Source: a virus
Length of the DNA: 64,000 nucleotides
Direction: 5' to 3' (one strand)
Virus record (IMG/VR): IMGVR_UViG_3300036792_000096
Span: 26,658 to 90,657 of that record
The notes below the pieces were generated by a model. The model was not told where the DNA came from. It was given only the letters and a program-made list of their open reading frames with translations, and did no database searches. Positions 1 to 7,015 of the stretch are shown in pieces (the first letter of the stretch is position 1; each line of letters begins with the position of its first letter). The translations under genes and the position numbers were made by a program.

Positions 1-177
1 CGCTACTTCAAGACGCTGGAAGAGGCTGAGCGCGACGAGCGGCGGAGCGTAGCCGTCAATCTACTCGGAGAGCATGGCATCGACCTCACCTATCGCTTCA
101 AGGGTTCGCTTGAGATGCTGGAAGCGCTGGCCGAAGTCGTCCGCACCGCCACCGTTGCCGAAACGGTGCAGGCATGA
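1..177 (+). CDS. hypothetical protein, 5' end missing
   Basis: The frame is open from the first base and stops at 175-177; only the last 58 residues are present. The piece is charged and helical (ERDERRSVAVNLLGEHGI) with no motif I recognise. Its TGA overlaps the ATG of the next gene (ATGA), so it belongs to the rightward early operon running to about 2095. Function unknown. Confidence 0.6.
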   Translation, partial: RYFKTLEEAERDERRSVAVNLLGEHGIDLTYRFKGSLEMLEALAEVVRTATVAETVQA

Positions 178-536
178 GCAACACCCACGACCTGCGGGGC
201 CTCTCCATGCCCCACTCCGACGTCAAGCTTCCCGACGGTCGCTCGGTCAGGGTTGGCCGGGGGGGAGCGGAGTACCTCGGGCGCATGGCCCGGGAGCGCT
301 GCGTTCCCCGGGGCGAGGTCACGGGTTGGGGCTATGGGGGCCAGCGGGGACGCTGCGGCATCGGCACCCAGTACGAGTACCTCAACCGCCTCGTGACGGC
401 GGGTCTCCTGCGCTACCGGTTCGAGCTCACCCCCGCAGAGCGCCAGCGGACCTCCTCGCAGGCCATGGTGGAGATCACGCCCGAAGGTCTGTACGTAGCC
501 CAGCAGCTCGGATTGACGGAAGGGAGTCAGTCGTGA
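174..536 (+). CDS. hypothetical protein, possible winged-helix fold
   Basis: A 120-residue protein whose ATG overlaps the preceding stop. The second half (residues about 60-115: GTQYEYLNRLVTAGLLRY, then ITPEGLYVAQQLG) resembles the recognition helix and wing of small winged-helix proteins in which a tyrosine/leucine helix is followed by a T-x-x-G turn. That assignment is inference from pattern only. It ends in a GTGA overlap with the next gene, implying translational coupling. Confidence 0.6.
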   Translation: MSNTHDLRGLSMPHSDVKLPDGRSVRVGRGGAEYLGRMARERCVPRGEVTGWGYGGQRGRCGIGTQYEYLNRLVTAGLLRYRFELTPAERQRTSSQAMVEITPEGLYVAQQLGLTEGSQS

Positions 537-742
537 ACGCAGGCACGTACTACGAGGTAGGAGATCAGTACGACATCCCGGCAGACGACCCGGAGGACCC
601 GACCGGGGACCCCACCGTCCACCACGGCCACCGAGTTACGGTCGTAGCAGTCGAACTCATCGCCGACTACGGGTCTGAGGGCGATGCTGTCACGGTTCAG
701 TGCTCGTGCGGCGAGAGCTGGACCTTCGCCGAGGAGGGTTAG
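533..742 (+). CDS. hypothetical small acidic protein
   Basis: A 69-residue acidic protein starting at a GTG that overlaps the preceding TGA. The first part is Asp/Pro-rich (DIPADDPEDPTGDP) and the C-terminal part carries a CSCGESW motif that could be half of a metal-binding knuckle. The longer upstream open frame is out of register with the overlapping gene and is rejected. Typical of actinophage early small genes; function unknown. Confidence 0.6.
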   Translation: MNAGTYYEVGDQYDIPADDPEDPTGDPTVHHGHRVTVVAVELIADYGSEGDAVTVQCSCGESWTFAEEG

Positions 743-744
743 CG

Positions 745-948
745 ATGACGATGCGAGTTCAGAATGGGATCAGCACCCTCATCCGCCAGCAGGTCGGTCC
801 CCACGCCCGACGCTCCGACATCGCCGCAGCCATGGCAACCGCCGGCATGGTGCGCCACGCGAGGCGGGCCGTAGACGAAGAGGAATTCGTGGATCAGGTC
901 GCGGAGGCATGGGCAGAGCGGGTCCGAGGCGAAGGGAGCGCCGCATGA
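745..948 (+). CDS. hypothetical small protein
   Basis: A 67-residue protein. ATG at 745 is chosen because a GAGGAGG ribosome site lies at about 730-736 and the preceding gene ends at 742. The sequence is helical and basic/acidic (ATAGMVRHARRAVDEEEFVD) with no recognised domain. It overlaps the next gene by ATGA. Confidence 0.6.
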   Translation: MTMRVQNGISTLIRQQVGPHARRSDIAAAMATAGMVRHARRAVDEEEFVDQVAEAWAERVRGEGSAA

Positions 949-1181
949 AGACTGAGAAGGAAGCAACGGAATCGAACTGGCGGAGCCCGGCAATGACGCA
1001 CTGCTGGCTCTGCCACGGCTGGGGCATGGTGGACCGTCGAACGCGGGACGAGACCTCGTGGTCGTACCCCACCGGGGGGCCAAATGGTCAGCGGTTCCCG
1101 GTCTATGAACTGCACCCTGCGTTCGCCTCGTGCGTCGGCGAACTCATTGAGTGCCCGGTTTGCAGGGGAGGCGCAACGTGA
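945..1181 (+). CDS. zinc-ribbon-like small protein
   Basis: A 78-residue protein with two cysteine pairs, CWLC near residue 20 and CPVC at the C-terminus, spaced as in small zinc-ribbon or DnaJ-like knuckles. The start overlaps the previous stop (ATGA) and its TGA overlaps the next GTG. Zinc binding is inferred from the cysteine pattern; role unknown. Confidence 0.6.
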   Translation: MKTEKEATESNWRSPAMTHCWLCHGWGMVDRRTRDETSWSYPTGGPNGQRFPVYELHPAFASCVGELIECPVCRGGAT

Positions 1182-1596
1182 AGACCACCCGAGTGCGAGG
1201 CCATGTACTGCTTGCTGGCGGTGACGCTTGCGAGCCTCGGATACCGCCAGTGTCCTATCGCCCAACGTGGGTGAGGTCAGAGCAGCGTATCGGCAAGGCC
1301 CTCTGCGAGTGCGGAGAGTGGAGTCCCGAACTCCCCAGCACCGCAGCCCGCCAGCGCTGGCACCGAGAGGTCCACAAGCCGGCCGTGGCTGCCTATATCA
1401 GGGACACGGCAGAGCGTACCGACGCAATTACTCTCACCGAGAGCCCCTCGCCGGTTCGGGACAGTACCGGGAAGCGATTGAGATCGCCCGGGATGGCGGC
1501 GATGAGGTGCGGGAACTCGTCATTGAGATCCCCGACAGCGCCGTGTCGAACCTGTTCAAGGTGCCCACGGTCGCTGGCAAGGCGGTGAGTGCATGA
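1178..1596 (+). CDS. hypothetical protein, reading frame broken near 1445
   Basis: The first part reads from the GTG at 1178 (overlapping the previous TGA) through CECGEWSPELP and RQRWHREVHKP in one frame. After about 1445 that frame turns Arg/Ser-rich and stops at 1588, while the neighbouring frame gives a sensible sequence (EIARDGGDEVRELVIEIPDS) that stops at 1596 and overlaps the next ATG in the ATGA style of this operon. I therefore read one gene with a -1 shift, from real frameshifting, a mutation or an assembly error in the CCCC run near 1445. The second frame has no start codon between 1390 and 1505. Function unknown. Confidence 0.45.
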
Positions 1597-1769
1597 GCGG
1601 CATCAACAAGGCGAGCAGATGGATCTACCGAGCTGGCCGGTTCTCGAGGGACATCCGGGCCGTGGAGCGCAGCGTCCAGACCGGCAGCCCCAAGCCTCTG
1701 CTCAAGCGTGTCGTGCGCAAGGCTGCGGGCCGGACCTACGGGCGCCTCATGCGGAGGGTGGGGTTGTAG
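1593..1769 (+). CDS. conserved small basic phage protein
   Basis: A 58-residue, strongly basic protein (MSGINKASRWIYRAGRF start, then a KRVVRKAAGR tail). Short proteins opening with I-N-K-A-x-R-W-x-Y-R are a recurring unnamed family in actinobacteriophages, as far as I recall. ATG overlaps the previous stop, supporting both this start and the 1596 end of the broken gene upstream. Confidence 0.65.
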   Translation: MSGINKASRWIYRAGRFSRDIRAVERSVQTGSPKPLLKRVVRKAAGRTYGRLMRRVGL

Positions 1770-2095
1770 TGGCCGACATCACGACGACAAGGAAGCCTAT
1801 GCCAGAGATCCAGCCTCCATCGGGGGAGTGGTTCATCGCGGTGAACAGCCTCTGGCGCTTGCTCCCCGAGTCTGAGCCGCATAAGTGCACCGTGCCGAGG
1901 TGGGGCCACGGGCGGTTCTCTCGGGATCCCCAGCAATGCTCGGGTCAGGCCATCGTGGGACTCGGGGGATCATTCTATTGCTCCGAGCATCTTGAGAGCA
2001 CGGGTCTCTGGATTGAGGACGGCAAGGTCGTCATGTGGGACTGGCCGGGCAGCGGAACCAGATTCACGCCCCTCGCCTCGGCGAGAGATCGGTGA
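1769..2095 (+). CDS. hypothetical protein
   Basis: A protein of 108 residues if the GTG at 1769 (overlapping the preceding TAG) is used; ATG 1799 is a strong alternative because AAGGAAG lies just before it. It contains a C-x(n)-H stretch (QQCSGQAIVGLGGSFYCSEH) that may bind metal. The final residues look less natural than the body, see the note on 2096-2180. Last rightward gene before the convergent leftward operon. Confidence 0.55.
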   Translation: MADITTTRKPMPEIQPPSGEWFIAVNSLWRLLPESEPHKCTVPRWGHGRFSRDPQQCSGQAIVGLGGSFYCSEHLESTGLWIEDGKVVMWDWPGSGTRFTPLASARDR

Positions 2096-2180
2096 CCTTG
2101 CGGGCGAGCCCTGGTGGAAGACCGAGGAGACCCGAGAGAAGGTCAGGGCGCAGCTACAGCGCTGCCTTGACTGCCTGAAG

Positions 2181-2315
2181 TTAGTCCGCCGTCGGCTCCT
2201 GTGGCTTCCTGTGCAGCGCAATCATGGTCTTTACAGCCATGACCCACATGAGCACGGCAGCCGTGCCAGTGACCTCAAGCAGGATGACCCAGAACGCCCA
2301 CTGCATGCCGCTCAT
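2181..2315 (-). CDS. small single-span membrane protein
   Basis: A 44-residue protein, almost all one hydrophobic helix (WAFWVILLEVTGTAAVLMWV) followed by a short polar tail with K/R residues. The ATG at 2315 is chosen over an upstream in-frame start because GGAGGAG sits before it and it overlaps the stop of the upstream gene (ATGA). Last gene of the leftward operon, convergent with the gene ending at 2095. Function unknown. Confidence 0.6.
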   Translation of the reverse strand: MSGMQWAFWVILLEVTGTAAVLMWVMAVKTMIALHRKPQEPTAD

Positions 2316-2641
2316 GGCCTCTCCTCCGTAGTCTCGTTCTGCCAATACGGCCATGCGTCTTGATCCACGGGGGCATCCGGGGCAGGCCATGCTTGGATCT
2401 GCTTACCAGTCACCTTCCACGACCACAGGCAGTCTGGACAGATCCCTCTGTCTCCTACCTGCGCTAAGGGTTGAGAGCAGTCTGGACAGGCACCTTCGGA
2501 GACGTGACCGAGCATCGCGCTGAAACTCTGGCTCGGCCCCAGCAGGGACCACAACACGACTGACTCCAGGTCGGTGATGACGAAGAGACGATCTCCCGAG
2601 CATCCGTGCACTAGGACGCTCTCTGGTGGTGCTCCGCTCAT
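2312..2641 (-). CDS. zinc-ribbon protein
   Basis: A 109-residue protein with two CPDC knuckles (CPDCSQPLA and CPDCLWSW) about 15 residues apart, the pattern of a zinc ribbon, preceded by an N-terminal beta-rich part. Stop-start overlaps on both sides place it inside the leftward operon. Nucleic-acid or protein binding is plausible but not shown. Confidence 0.65.
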   Translation of the reverse strand: MSGAPPESVLVHGCSGDRLFVITDLESVVLWSLLGPSQSFSAMLGHVSEGACPDCSQPLAQVGDRGICPDCLWSWKVTGKQIQAWPAPDAPVDQDAWPYWQNETTEERP

Positions 2642-3018
2642 GACCCCTCCTCAGTGTGTTCGGCGTCTATTCGTCGCCAGCGGGTCGGTGTATCCCACCA
2701 CGTCTCCTCCCACGTCTCGAGGTGGCAGGTGTTCCCGAGGTCTCGCCAGTGCTCTAGCCAGTGCTGCGCATCCGTGATACCCCAGCGTCCCTCACGTCGG
2801 CTGTCGGCACTGTAGACGATGCCGGCGTTCGCATCGCTGACAACCCGCCAGTGCGTGACCTTCCGAGGCTCCAACTGCACCCACTTGCCGCCTACCTTCG
2901 CCCACCCGTCGGGGACGGCGTCGAGCGGGAGCCGAAACACGGCGGGGTACTGCTTGGCGTAGTCGAAGGCGGTCTCGCCCTGTGTCTCATCCGCTGCTGC
3001 CTTCGCTGACTCGCTCAT
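2638..3018 (-). CDS. hypothetical Trp-rich protein
   Basis: A 126-residue protein; the ATG at 3018 overlaps the preceding stop, whereas the longer frame upstream would overlap the neighbour and is rejected. It is unusually rich in Trp and His (QHWLEHWRDLG, WEETWWDTPTRWRR). No recognised domain. Confidence 0.6.
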   Translation of the reverse strand: MSESAKAAADETQGETAFDYAKQYPAVFRLPLDAVPDGWAKVGGKWVQLEPRKVTHWRVVSDANAGIVYSADSRREGRWGITDAQHWLEHWRDLGNTCHLETWEETWWDTPTRWRRIDAEHTEEGS

Positions 3019-3233
3019 GGGGCCACGTCCAATCCCAGCAAGCACCCGTAATCGTGCTGAAGGTGGGGAACGCCGGCCACCACCATGCAGCCGCACTCTG
3101 GACAGTGATACTGGCCGAGTGGGGCACCCGACAGGCGAACTGGATCCTCAGGACACGGCTGAAGTCCGTTGTGGTCCAGATGGGAACACACAGAGGCTTC
3201 GGCGCAGTGAATCGAGCACTGGGGTTCGCTCAT
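3015..3233 (-). CDS. cysteine-rich small protein
   Basis: A 72-residue protein with eight cysteines and several histidines, including YHCPECGCMVV near residue 45 and CSIHC near the N-terminus, suggesting a zinc-binding fold. Both ends overlap neighbours by four bases. Role unknown. Confidence 0.6.
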   Translation of the reverse strand: MSEPQCSIHCAEASVCSHLDHNGLQPCPEDPVRLSGAPLGQYHCPECGCMVVAGVPHLQHDYGCLLGLDVAP

Positions 3234-4030
3234 GCTGCCACCGGGCCGTGAGCAAGGATCTGGTGCAACTCCTCAGCGGTGAGCAACTCCAAGTCGTTCG
3301 AGGACAGTGACCGCTTGAGGACCACGGACGCGGCCTTGACGACCTTGAACCGACCTCCGAAGTTTTTGATGGCATCGGCAAGGAGTTCTGCGGCTTCGCC
3401 TGCCGTGGGAGCCGTAGGAGCAGCGCTCGCAGGCGTCTCCTCGGGCCAGCCGTTGGCGTAGGGGTCGGGCGGAGCGGTGGCCGCGGGCGCTGGGGTCGGA
3501 GCCGGTGGCTTGGCGGCAACGGGCGCCGGAGTGGCCGGGCGCTGTGCTGGAGCCGCCGCCTGTGGGGCTGCGCTTGCGGGTGCGGCGCTGTTCTTCCGCA
3601 GCCAAGCGAGGCACCGGGAGGCTTCCCGCTCCATGTCGCTGAGATCCACCTTGCCGGCGACCACGAGGTCTTTCACGTACGCCCAGGCGAACGAGGGATG
3701 CTTGGCGGCTTCCTGAGCGTTGTAGTCCGGGGGTGTCCACGGACGACCGCCCCCACGGTTCCCGCCCCGCTGCTCGGCCTCCACGACGCCGGGAAGCCCG
3801 CTGATGGTGCGGCTGGTAACCTTCCCCTCGCCGTCCTTCTTCTCGTAGACCTCGTACTCAAGCACCTCGCCCTTGCGCTCCCGGATGGCGTCGGCCAGTG
3901 CCTTGCTCCACACGAGCCAGCGCTGATCGTCACCGTCCGCTGCGGTCCAGTAGACCTTGCTGGCGTCGGCCCGCGTCGGCGTCGGCTCGGCGGTGATGGT
4001 GACGAGTGCGAAGGTCTTGCGTTCCCCCAT
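3230..4030 (-). CDS. hypothetical protein with Ala/Pro linker, possible OB-fold
   Basis: A 266-residue protein with three parts. Residues 1-85 are beta-rich (KTFALVTITAE, WLVWSKALADAIRERKGEVL, then EYEVYEKKDGEGKV) and could be an OB-like fold. Residues about 150-205 are an Ala/Pro/Thr linker. The C-terminal 60 residues are helical (AAELLADAIKNFGG). An AGGAGG site precedes the ATG. Lying in the same operon as SSB, a role in DNA replication or recombination is possible, but I do not recognise the family. Confidence 0.6.
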   Translation of the reverse strand: MGERKTFALVTITAEPTPTRADASKVYWTAADGDDQRWLVWSKALADAIRERKGEVLEYEVYEKKDGEGKVTSRTISGLPGVVEAEQRGGNRGGGRPWTPPDYNAQEAAKHPSFAWAYVKDLVVAGKVDLSDMEREASRCLAWLRKNSAAPASAAPQAAAPAQRPATPAPVAAKPPAPTPAPAATAPPDPYANGWPEETPASAAPTAPTAGEAAELLADAIKNFGGRFKVVKAASVVLKRSLSSNDLELLTAEELHQILAHGPVAA

Positions 4031-4072
4031 TTGCTGCCTCCTCTTCTGTGGCGCTCCGGGTTCTTCCGGGCG

Positions 4073-4411
4073 CTATCCCTGTGGTGCTTCGGCTGGTGCT
4101 GTGGTCTCGGTGATGCTGACTGCGATATCGCTGATCCATGTGACTGGTAGGGACCGCTCAATGGTGACCTTGGCGCCGTACTCCTCCAACAGTTTCGCTC
4201 GCTCCTCGGCGGACTTGCGGGAGAGGTACGTCTTCACCCGCGGCCATGAGAAGCTGAAATCGGTATCAGGATCGCCGTTCCAGTTCTTAGCGCCCGGGTG
4301 CTCCCATCCCTCTGGCTGCCAGTCCCAATTCCATTCGCCCTCAGCCGTGTGGTGACTGGTCGGATGGTAGGTGACGTGGAGCCGGTAGGCGTACAGTCTG
4401 CGCTTGCTCAT
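4073..4411 (-). CDS. hypothetical protein
   Basis: A 112-residue protein whose ATG overlaps the stop of ssb (ATGA); an in-frame extension to 4654 is the antisense of ssb and is rejected. Features are a Trp-rich middle (EGEWNWDWQPEGWEH) and a helical segment (LSRKSAEERAKLLEEYG). The 42-base gap to the next gene contains a weak GCGC/CCGG hairpin. Function unknown. Confidence 0.6.
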   Translation of the reverse strand: MSKRRLYAYRLHVTYHPTSHHTAEGEWNWDWQPEGWEHPGAKNWNGDPDTDFSFSWPRVKTYLSRKSAEERAKLLEEYGAKVTIERSLPVTWISDIAVSITETTAPAEAPQG

Positions 4412-4812
4412 GAGGCAACCTCCGCGGTGGTCTCCCCAGCGTCCCACGACCCGGGCCCTGACCGTCCAAGCTTCGTGACTGCGGCTGTGGCGTACGAGAG
4501 GTCCGGACCGATGGCGAAGGCGTTGATCTCCACCTTGGAGCGCTTGTCGCCCTCGGCGGTCTCCCACGAGCGGGATTCCAGCCGGCCGTTCACGATGATC
4601 CGGTGGCCTTTGTCCAGCGACTCTGCAACGTTTTCGGCGAGCTGCCGCCAGCACACCACATCAAGGAAATCCGTTGCTTCCACCTTCTCGCCGGCAGCGT
4701 TCGTCCACGAGCGGTTGACCGCTATCCCCAGCTTGGCGACTGCGACCCCGCCCGGGGTATAGCGAAGCTCCACGGAGCGGACGAGATTGCCCACGATTGT
4801 GATGTCGTTCAT
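4408..4812 (-). CDS. ssb: single-stranded DNA-binding protein
   Basis: A 134-residue OB-fold SSB. The family signature is clear: MNDITIVGNLVRSVELRYTP at the start, FLDVVCWRQLAENVAESLDK in the middle, then KGHRIIVNGRLESRSWE. It coats ssDNA during phage replication and recruits partners. The usual acidic C-terminal tip (DDDIPF-like) is absent, the protein ending in TTAEVAS, so host-partner recruitment may differ. A GGGAGGAAGG ribosome site precedes the ATG at 4812, which also overlaps the upstream stop. Confidence 0.93.
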   Translation of the reverse strand: MNDITIVGNLVRSVELRYTPGGVAVAKLGIAVNRSWTNAAGEKVEATDFLDVVCWRQLAENVAESLDKGHRIIVNGRLESRSWETAEGDKRSKVEINAFAIGPDLSYATAAVTKLGRSGPGSWDAGETTAEVAS

Positions 4813-5033
4813 GCTGTCACCTTCCTCCCTGCGAGGGGAGCGGCGATGGTGGCTACTTCGCCCGCTGCGCAGAACAGCGACGGTGCCATGGGGGATTCCC
4901 CCAGCACCCACTTCAGGGCGATCTTGGTGGCGAGCAGGCCCTCAAGCTGCTCAGAGGGGACGGTAGCCCGCCAGAGAGCGGACTCGACCCGTCTGAGCTC
5001 GTCTTGGATCTCAGCTTTCGTCTGGGGACTCAT
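4809..5033 (-). CDS. hypothetical small helical protein
   Basis: A 74-residue protein, helical at the N-terminus (AEIQDELRRVESALWRA) and coupled by four-base overlaps to ssb downstream and the next gene upstream. No recognised domain; co-expression with ssb hints at DNA metabolism only by association. Confidence 0.55.
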   Translation of the reverse strand: MSPQTKAEIQDELRRVESALWRATVPSEQLEGLLATKIALKWVLGESPMAPSLFCAAGEVATIAAPLAGRKVTA

Positions 5034-5278
5034 GCTGCACCGCCCACAACCCGGGCCACCGCGGCGAGAGCGTTAGCGCCGTCCTCGGCCTCCACGAGAG
5101 CCACCCTGTCAGCCGACATGGGAGGCACCTTGCGGAGCAACTTGCTCGGGCTCGCGAGCTGAGCGATGAAGTGGTCGGCCATGCTCACCAGCATGTTCAG
5201 GCCCCCGCCCCACGGGATCCATCCCTGACCGTCCATCCTGTTCACTTGCAGCCTGCACATCTCTTCCATCCTGACCAC
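5030..5278 (-). CDS. hypothetical small protein
   Basis: An 82-residue protein starting at GTG 5278 or the ATG three codons later; a GGGGAAAGG stretch lies just upstream. Contains a Met/Gly-rich N-terminus and an Ala-rich C-terminal helix (NALAAVARVVGGAA). Overlaps the downstream gene by ATGA. Function unknown. Confidence 0.5.
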   Translation of the reverse strand: MVRMEEMCRLQVNRMDGQGWIPWGGGLNMLVSMADHFIAQLASPSKLLRKVPPMSADRVALVEAEDGANALAAVARVVGGAA

Positions 5279-5312
5279 CTTTCCCCTTTCTCGGTGTGGC
5301 CGGTGCTTGGGT

Positions 5313-5843
5313 TCAGACCTCTGCTTGGGCGCTCTCGGCTGCGTCGGCCAAGTCCAGGTAGTCCCGGATCTCCTTGCGGAGTCGGGCGTCCAGCATCCGA
5401 CGGAAGATCAGGGTGGACCGACCGATGAACGACGGGCCGTAGAGGCGGTGCCCGTGCCCGTTACCCTTCGCGTCTGCCACGCCGATGCTCATCTGCCAGC
5501 AGCCCTGGTAGTCCTTGAAGACCTCGAGCGCCACTGTCGTCCCTGTGGTCGTGGTCTCTTCGGGGGTCTCGGTCTCCCCCTCTTCCAACCACGCCTGGAA
5601 CTCCTCTTCGATGGCGATGGCACGGGCACCGTGGCGGGTGACCTCGGCCAGCGTGCCGTTCGCTGCTGCGGACTCCCCCTCCTCAAAGCCCGCCTTGAAG
5701 GCTCTGCGGAGATGGGTAAAGGCTTCATGCCCGGTCTCGGGTGCCTCGTAGGGGTTCGGCATGGCACTGTCGGCGCCGTGCTCGAAGCCTGCGACGAACG
5801 CTGCCCGTAAGGACTCCTCTGTGACCTCTGCTGCTTCTGTCAT
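5313..5843 (-). CDS. hypothetical protein
   Basis: A 176-residue acidic protein. Residues 1-90 are helical with an F-x-A-G-F-E-x-G pattern seen twice (AAFVAGFEHGADSA and RAFKAGFEEGESAA), an internal duplication. Residues 100-150 are beta-rich (TTVALEVFKDYQGCWQMSIG). No named family recognised. Start at 5843 overlaps the upstream stop. Confidence 0.6.
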   Translation of the reverse strand: MTEAAEVTEESLRAAFVAGFEHGADSAMPNPYEAPETGHEAFTHLRRAFKAGFEEGESAAANGTLAEVTRHGARAIAIEEEFQAWLEEGETETPEETTTTGTTVALEVFKDYQGCWQMSIGVADAKGNGHGHRLYGPSFIGRSTLIFRRMLDARLRKEIRDYLDLADAAESAQAEV

Positions 5844-6091
5844 CGCTCTCCCTTTCTCGGCTTGCTGTCCACGAATGGAATCCCGGCCTCCGCTGCCTTT
5901 CTGAGCGCCATCTGGAGGAAGTCACTCTCGGACTGGTGGGCTGGGAACAGCGCCCGCACTGCGTCGGATCGTTCCTGCCGGCGCACCTTCTCCGACCACT
6001 CCTCCATCTCAGGCGTCCACATGCGGTGCATGTCCAAGCACGCTGCTTCCCACTCCCGTAGTGCATCGGCGATGGGCCGGATGTCGGTCAC
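5840..6091 (-). CDS. hypothetical small protein
   Basis: An 83-residue helical, Trp/Met-rich protein (REWEAACLDMHRMWTPEMEE) with a basic C-terminus, bounded by ATGA/GTGA overlaps. No recognised domain. Confidence 0.55.
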   Translation of the reverse strand: MTDIRPIADALREWEAACLDMHRMWTPEMEEWSEKVRRQERSDAVRALFPAHQSESDFLQMALRKAAEAGIPFVDSKPRKGER

Positions 6092-6450
6092 GAGGACGCT
6101 TCCTTGGCCTGCTTGAGCAGTGCCAGCACCTGATCCATCGTCTCATCGGGGTAATCGCTCCAGCGGGTATCGCATAGTTCGTTGATACGGTTCCGTCGCT
6201 CTCGGTCTGTCTGAGCAGCGGCGAGCCGTTCCCGGGCATCGGCTGGCGTGATGAGGTAGCGGCGGTGGTAGGTGCGACCTCCGATCTCGTGTCCGTGCGT
6301 GTTCCAGCGGGAGTCGTCGCTGAGGACAACTTGGGTGGCCGTGCGCTTGGAGACCGTAAGAACTGAACCGGAAGAGGGACCCCAATTCTGCGGCTCGATC
6401 ACTCCGACCTCGTCGCCGACGGTCAGGGTCTCAACGTTTAGGTACTCCAC
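6088..6450 (-). CDS. hypothetical protein with SH3-like beta region
   Basis: A 120-residue protein from GTG 6450. Residues 8-70 look like a small beta barrel (LTVGDEVGVIEPQNWGPSS, SVLTVSKRTATQVVLSDD), followed by a helical segment (ADARERLAAAQTDRERRNR). The barrel guess is inference. Overlaps the downstream gene by four bases. Confidence 0.55.
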   Translation of the reverse strand: MEYLNVETLTVGDEVGVIEPQNWGPSSGSVLTVSKRTATQVVLSDDSRWNTHGHEIGGRTYHRRYLITPADARERLAAAQTDRERRNRINELCDTRWSDYPDETMDQVLALLKQAKEASS

Positions 6451-6451
6451 C

Positions 6452-6694
6452 TCACACCACCTTTCCGGTTTGGCCTACGGGCTCCCCAACGGGCCGTACG
6501 AGCCACGAGTAGTCGGTCTCACTGTCGGGGAACCGTCCCCAGATCGTCAGCTGGTCCGAGCTCAGCCGCAGGCTGGCTGCGGAGTACCGGGGGCACTGGT
6601 GGAGGGTCTCAAGGGCTTGCAGCGCACCCAGCGGGCAGGTACGGAGGTGGTTGCCGTCAGCGTCGTAGAGGTTGACGCTCTGGGCTGCGGTCAT
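6452..6694 (-). CDS. hypothetical small protein
   Basis: An 80-residue protein with a beta-rich start (SVNLYDADGNHLRTCPLG), bounded by the neighbouring genes with gaps of only one or two bases. No recognised domain; second gene of the leftward operon after its promoter. Confidence 0.5.
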   Translation of the reverse strand: MTAAQSVNLYDADGNHLRTCPLGALQALETLHQCPRYSAASLRLSSDQLTIWGRFPDSETDYSWLVRPVGEPVGQTGKVV

Positions 6695-6696
6695 CG

Positions 6697-6894
6697 CTAG
6701 TAGGCGATCTTCTCAAGCCAGAGGATGACCGCCCTAGCCTCCATGGGTGTGATCTCGTGACGATGGGAAACCGTGGCTCCCATGATGTCGCCCTCGTGGA
6801 AGATCACGTACCCCGTGCCTCCGCCGGAACCGTTGGGCTGGAACACGGTCAACTGCATGCCGTTGGGACCTTCCCAAATCTGGAACTCAAGCAC
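6697..6894 (-). CDS. first gene of leftward operon, hypothetical
   Basis: A 65-residue protein read from the GTG at 6894, preferred over the in-frame start at 6954 because GAGGGAGG sits 6 bases upstream and the promoter -10 box (6925-6930) would fall inside the longer version. The body is beta-rich and Gly-rich (FQPNGSGGGTGYVIFHEGD), then a short helix. Function unknown. Confidence 0.6.
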   Translation of the reverse strand: MLEFQIWEGPNGMQLTVFQPNGSGGGTGYVIFHEGDIMGATVSHRHEITPMEARAVILWLEKIAY

Positions 6895-6924
6895 TCCGAA
6901 CCTCCCTCGTGTAGGTGTAGTGCC

Positions 6925-6954
6925 ATTGTACGGGTCTACCGTTACACGAGTCAA
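6925..6954 (-). promoter_or_regulatory. leftward early promoter
   Basis: On the minus strand TTGACT (6954-6949), an 18-base spacer and TACAAT (6930-6925) form a near-consensus sigma-70-type promoter, about 30 bases upstream of the GTG at 6894. It would drive the whole leftward operon down to 2181. Its -35 box lies inside the palindrome at 6950-6964. Confidence 0.75.
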
Positions 6955-6964
6955 TAGGCTTGAC
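6950..6964. promoter_or_regulatory. candidate operator palindrome
   Basis: GTCAA-TAGGC-TTGAC is a perfect 5+5 inverted repeat with a 5-base centre. It overlaps the leftward -35 box, and its right half (TTGACCC, 6960-6966) recurs at 6981-6987, 21 bases or two helical turns away, where it forms the rightward -35. The XRE protein encoded at 7016 is the obvious candidate ligand; binding is inferred. Confidence 0.55.
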
Positions 6965-6980
6965 CCATGTTTCCCCGTGG

Positions 6981-7009
6981 TTGACCCTAGCTACGTCGCG
7001 GCGTAGACT
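6981..7009 (+). promoter_or_regulatory. rightward promoter for a leaderless mRNA
   Basis: TTGACC (6981-6986), a 17-base spacer and TAGACT (7004-7009) form a good promoter. A start site 7 bases past the -10 box falls on 7016, the A of the regulator's ATG, and there is no Shine-Dalgarno sequence, so the transcript is predicted to be leaderless, a common arrangement in actinobacteria. Confidence 0.7.
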
Positions 7010-7015
7010 CCTGCC

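Noticed and set aside
2092-2178. 28-codon frame from the GTG overlapping the stop at 2095
   Set aside because: Although the overlap is typical here, the peptide is Arg/Ser/Pro-rich like an out-of-frame translation; a neighbouring frame looks more like protein.
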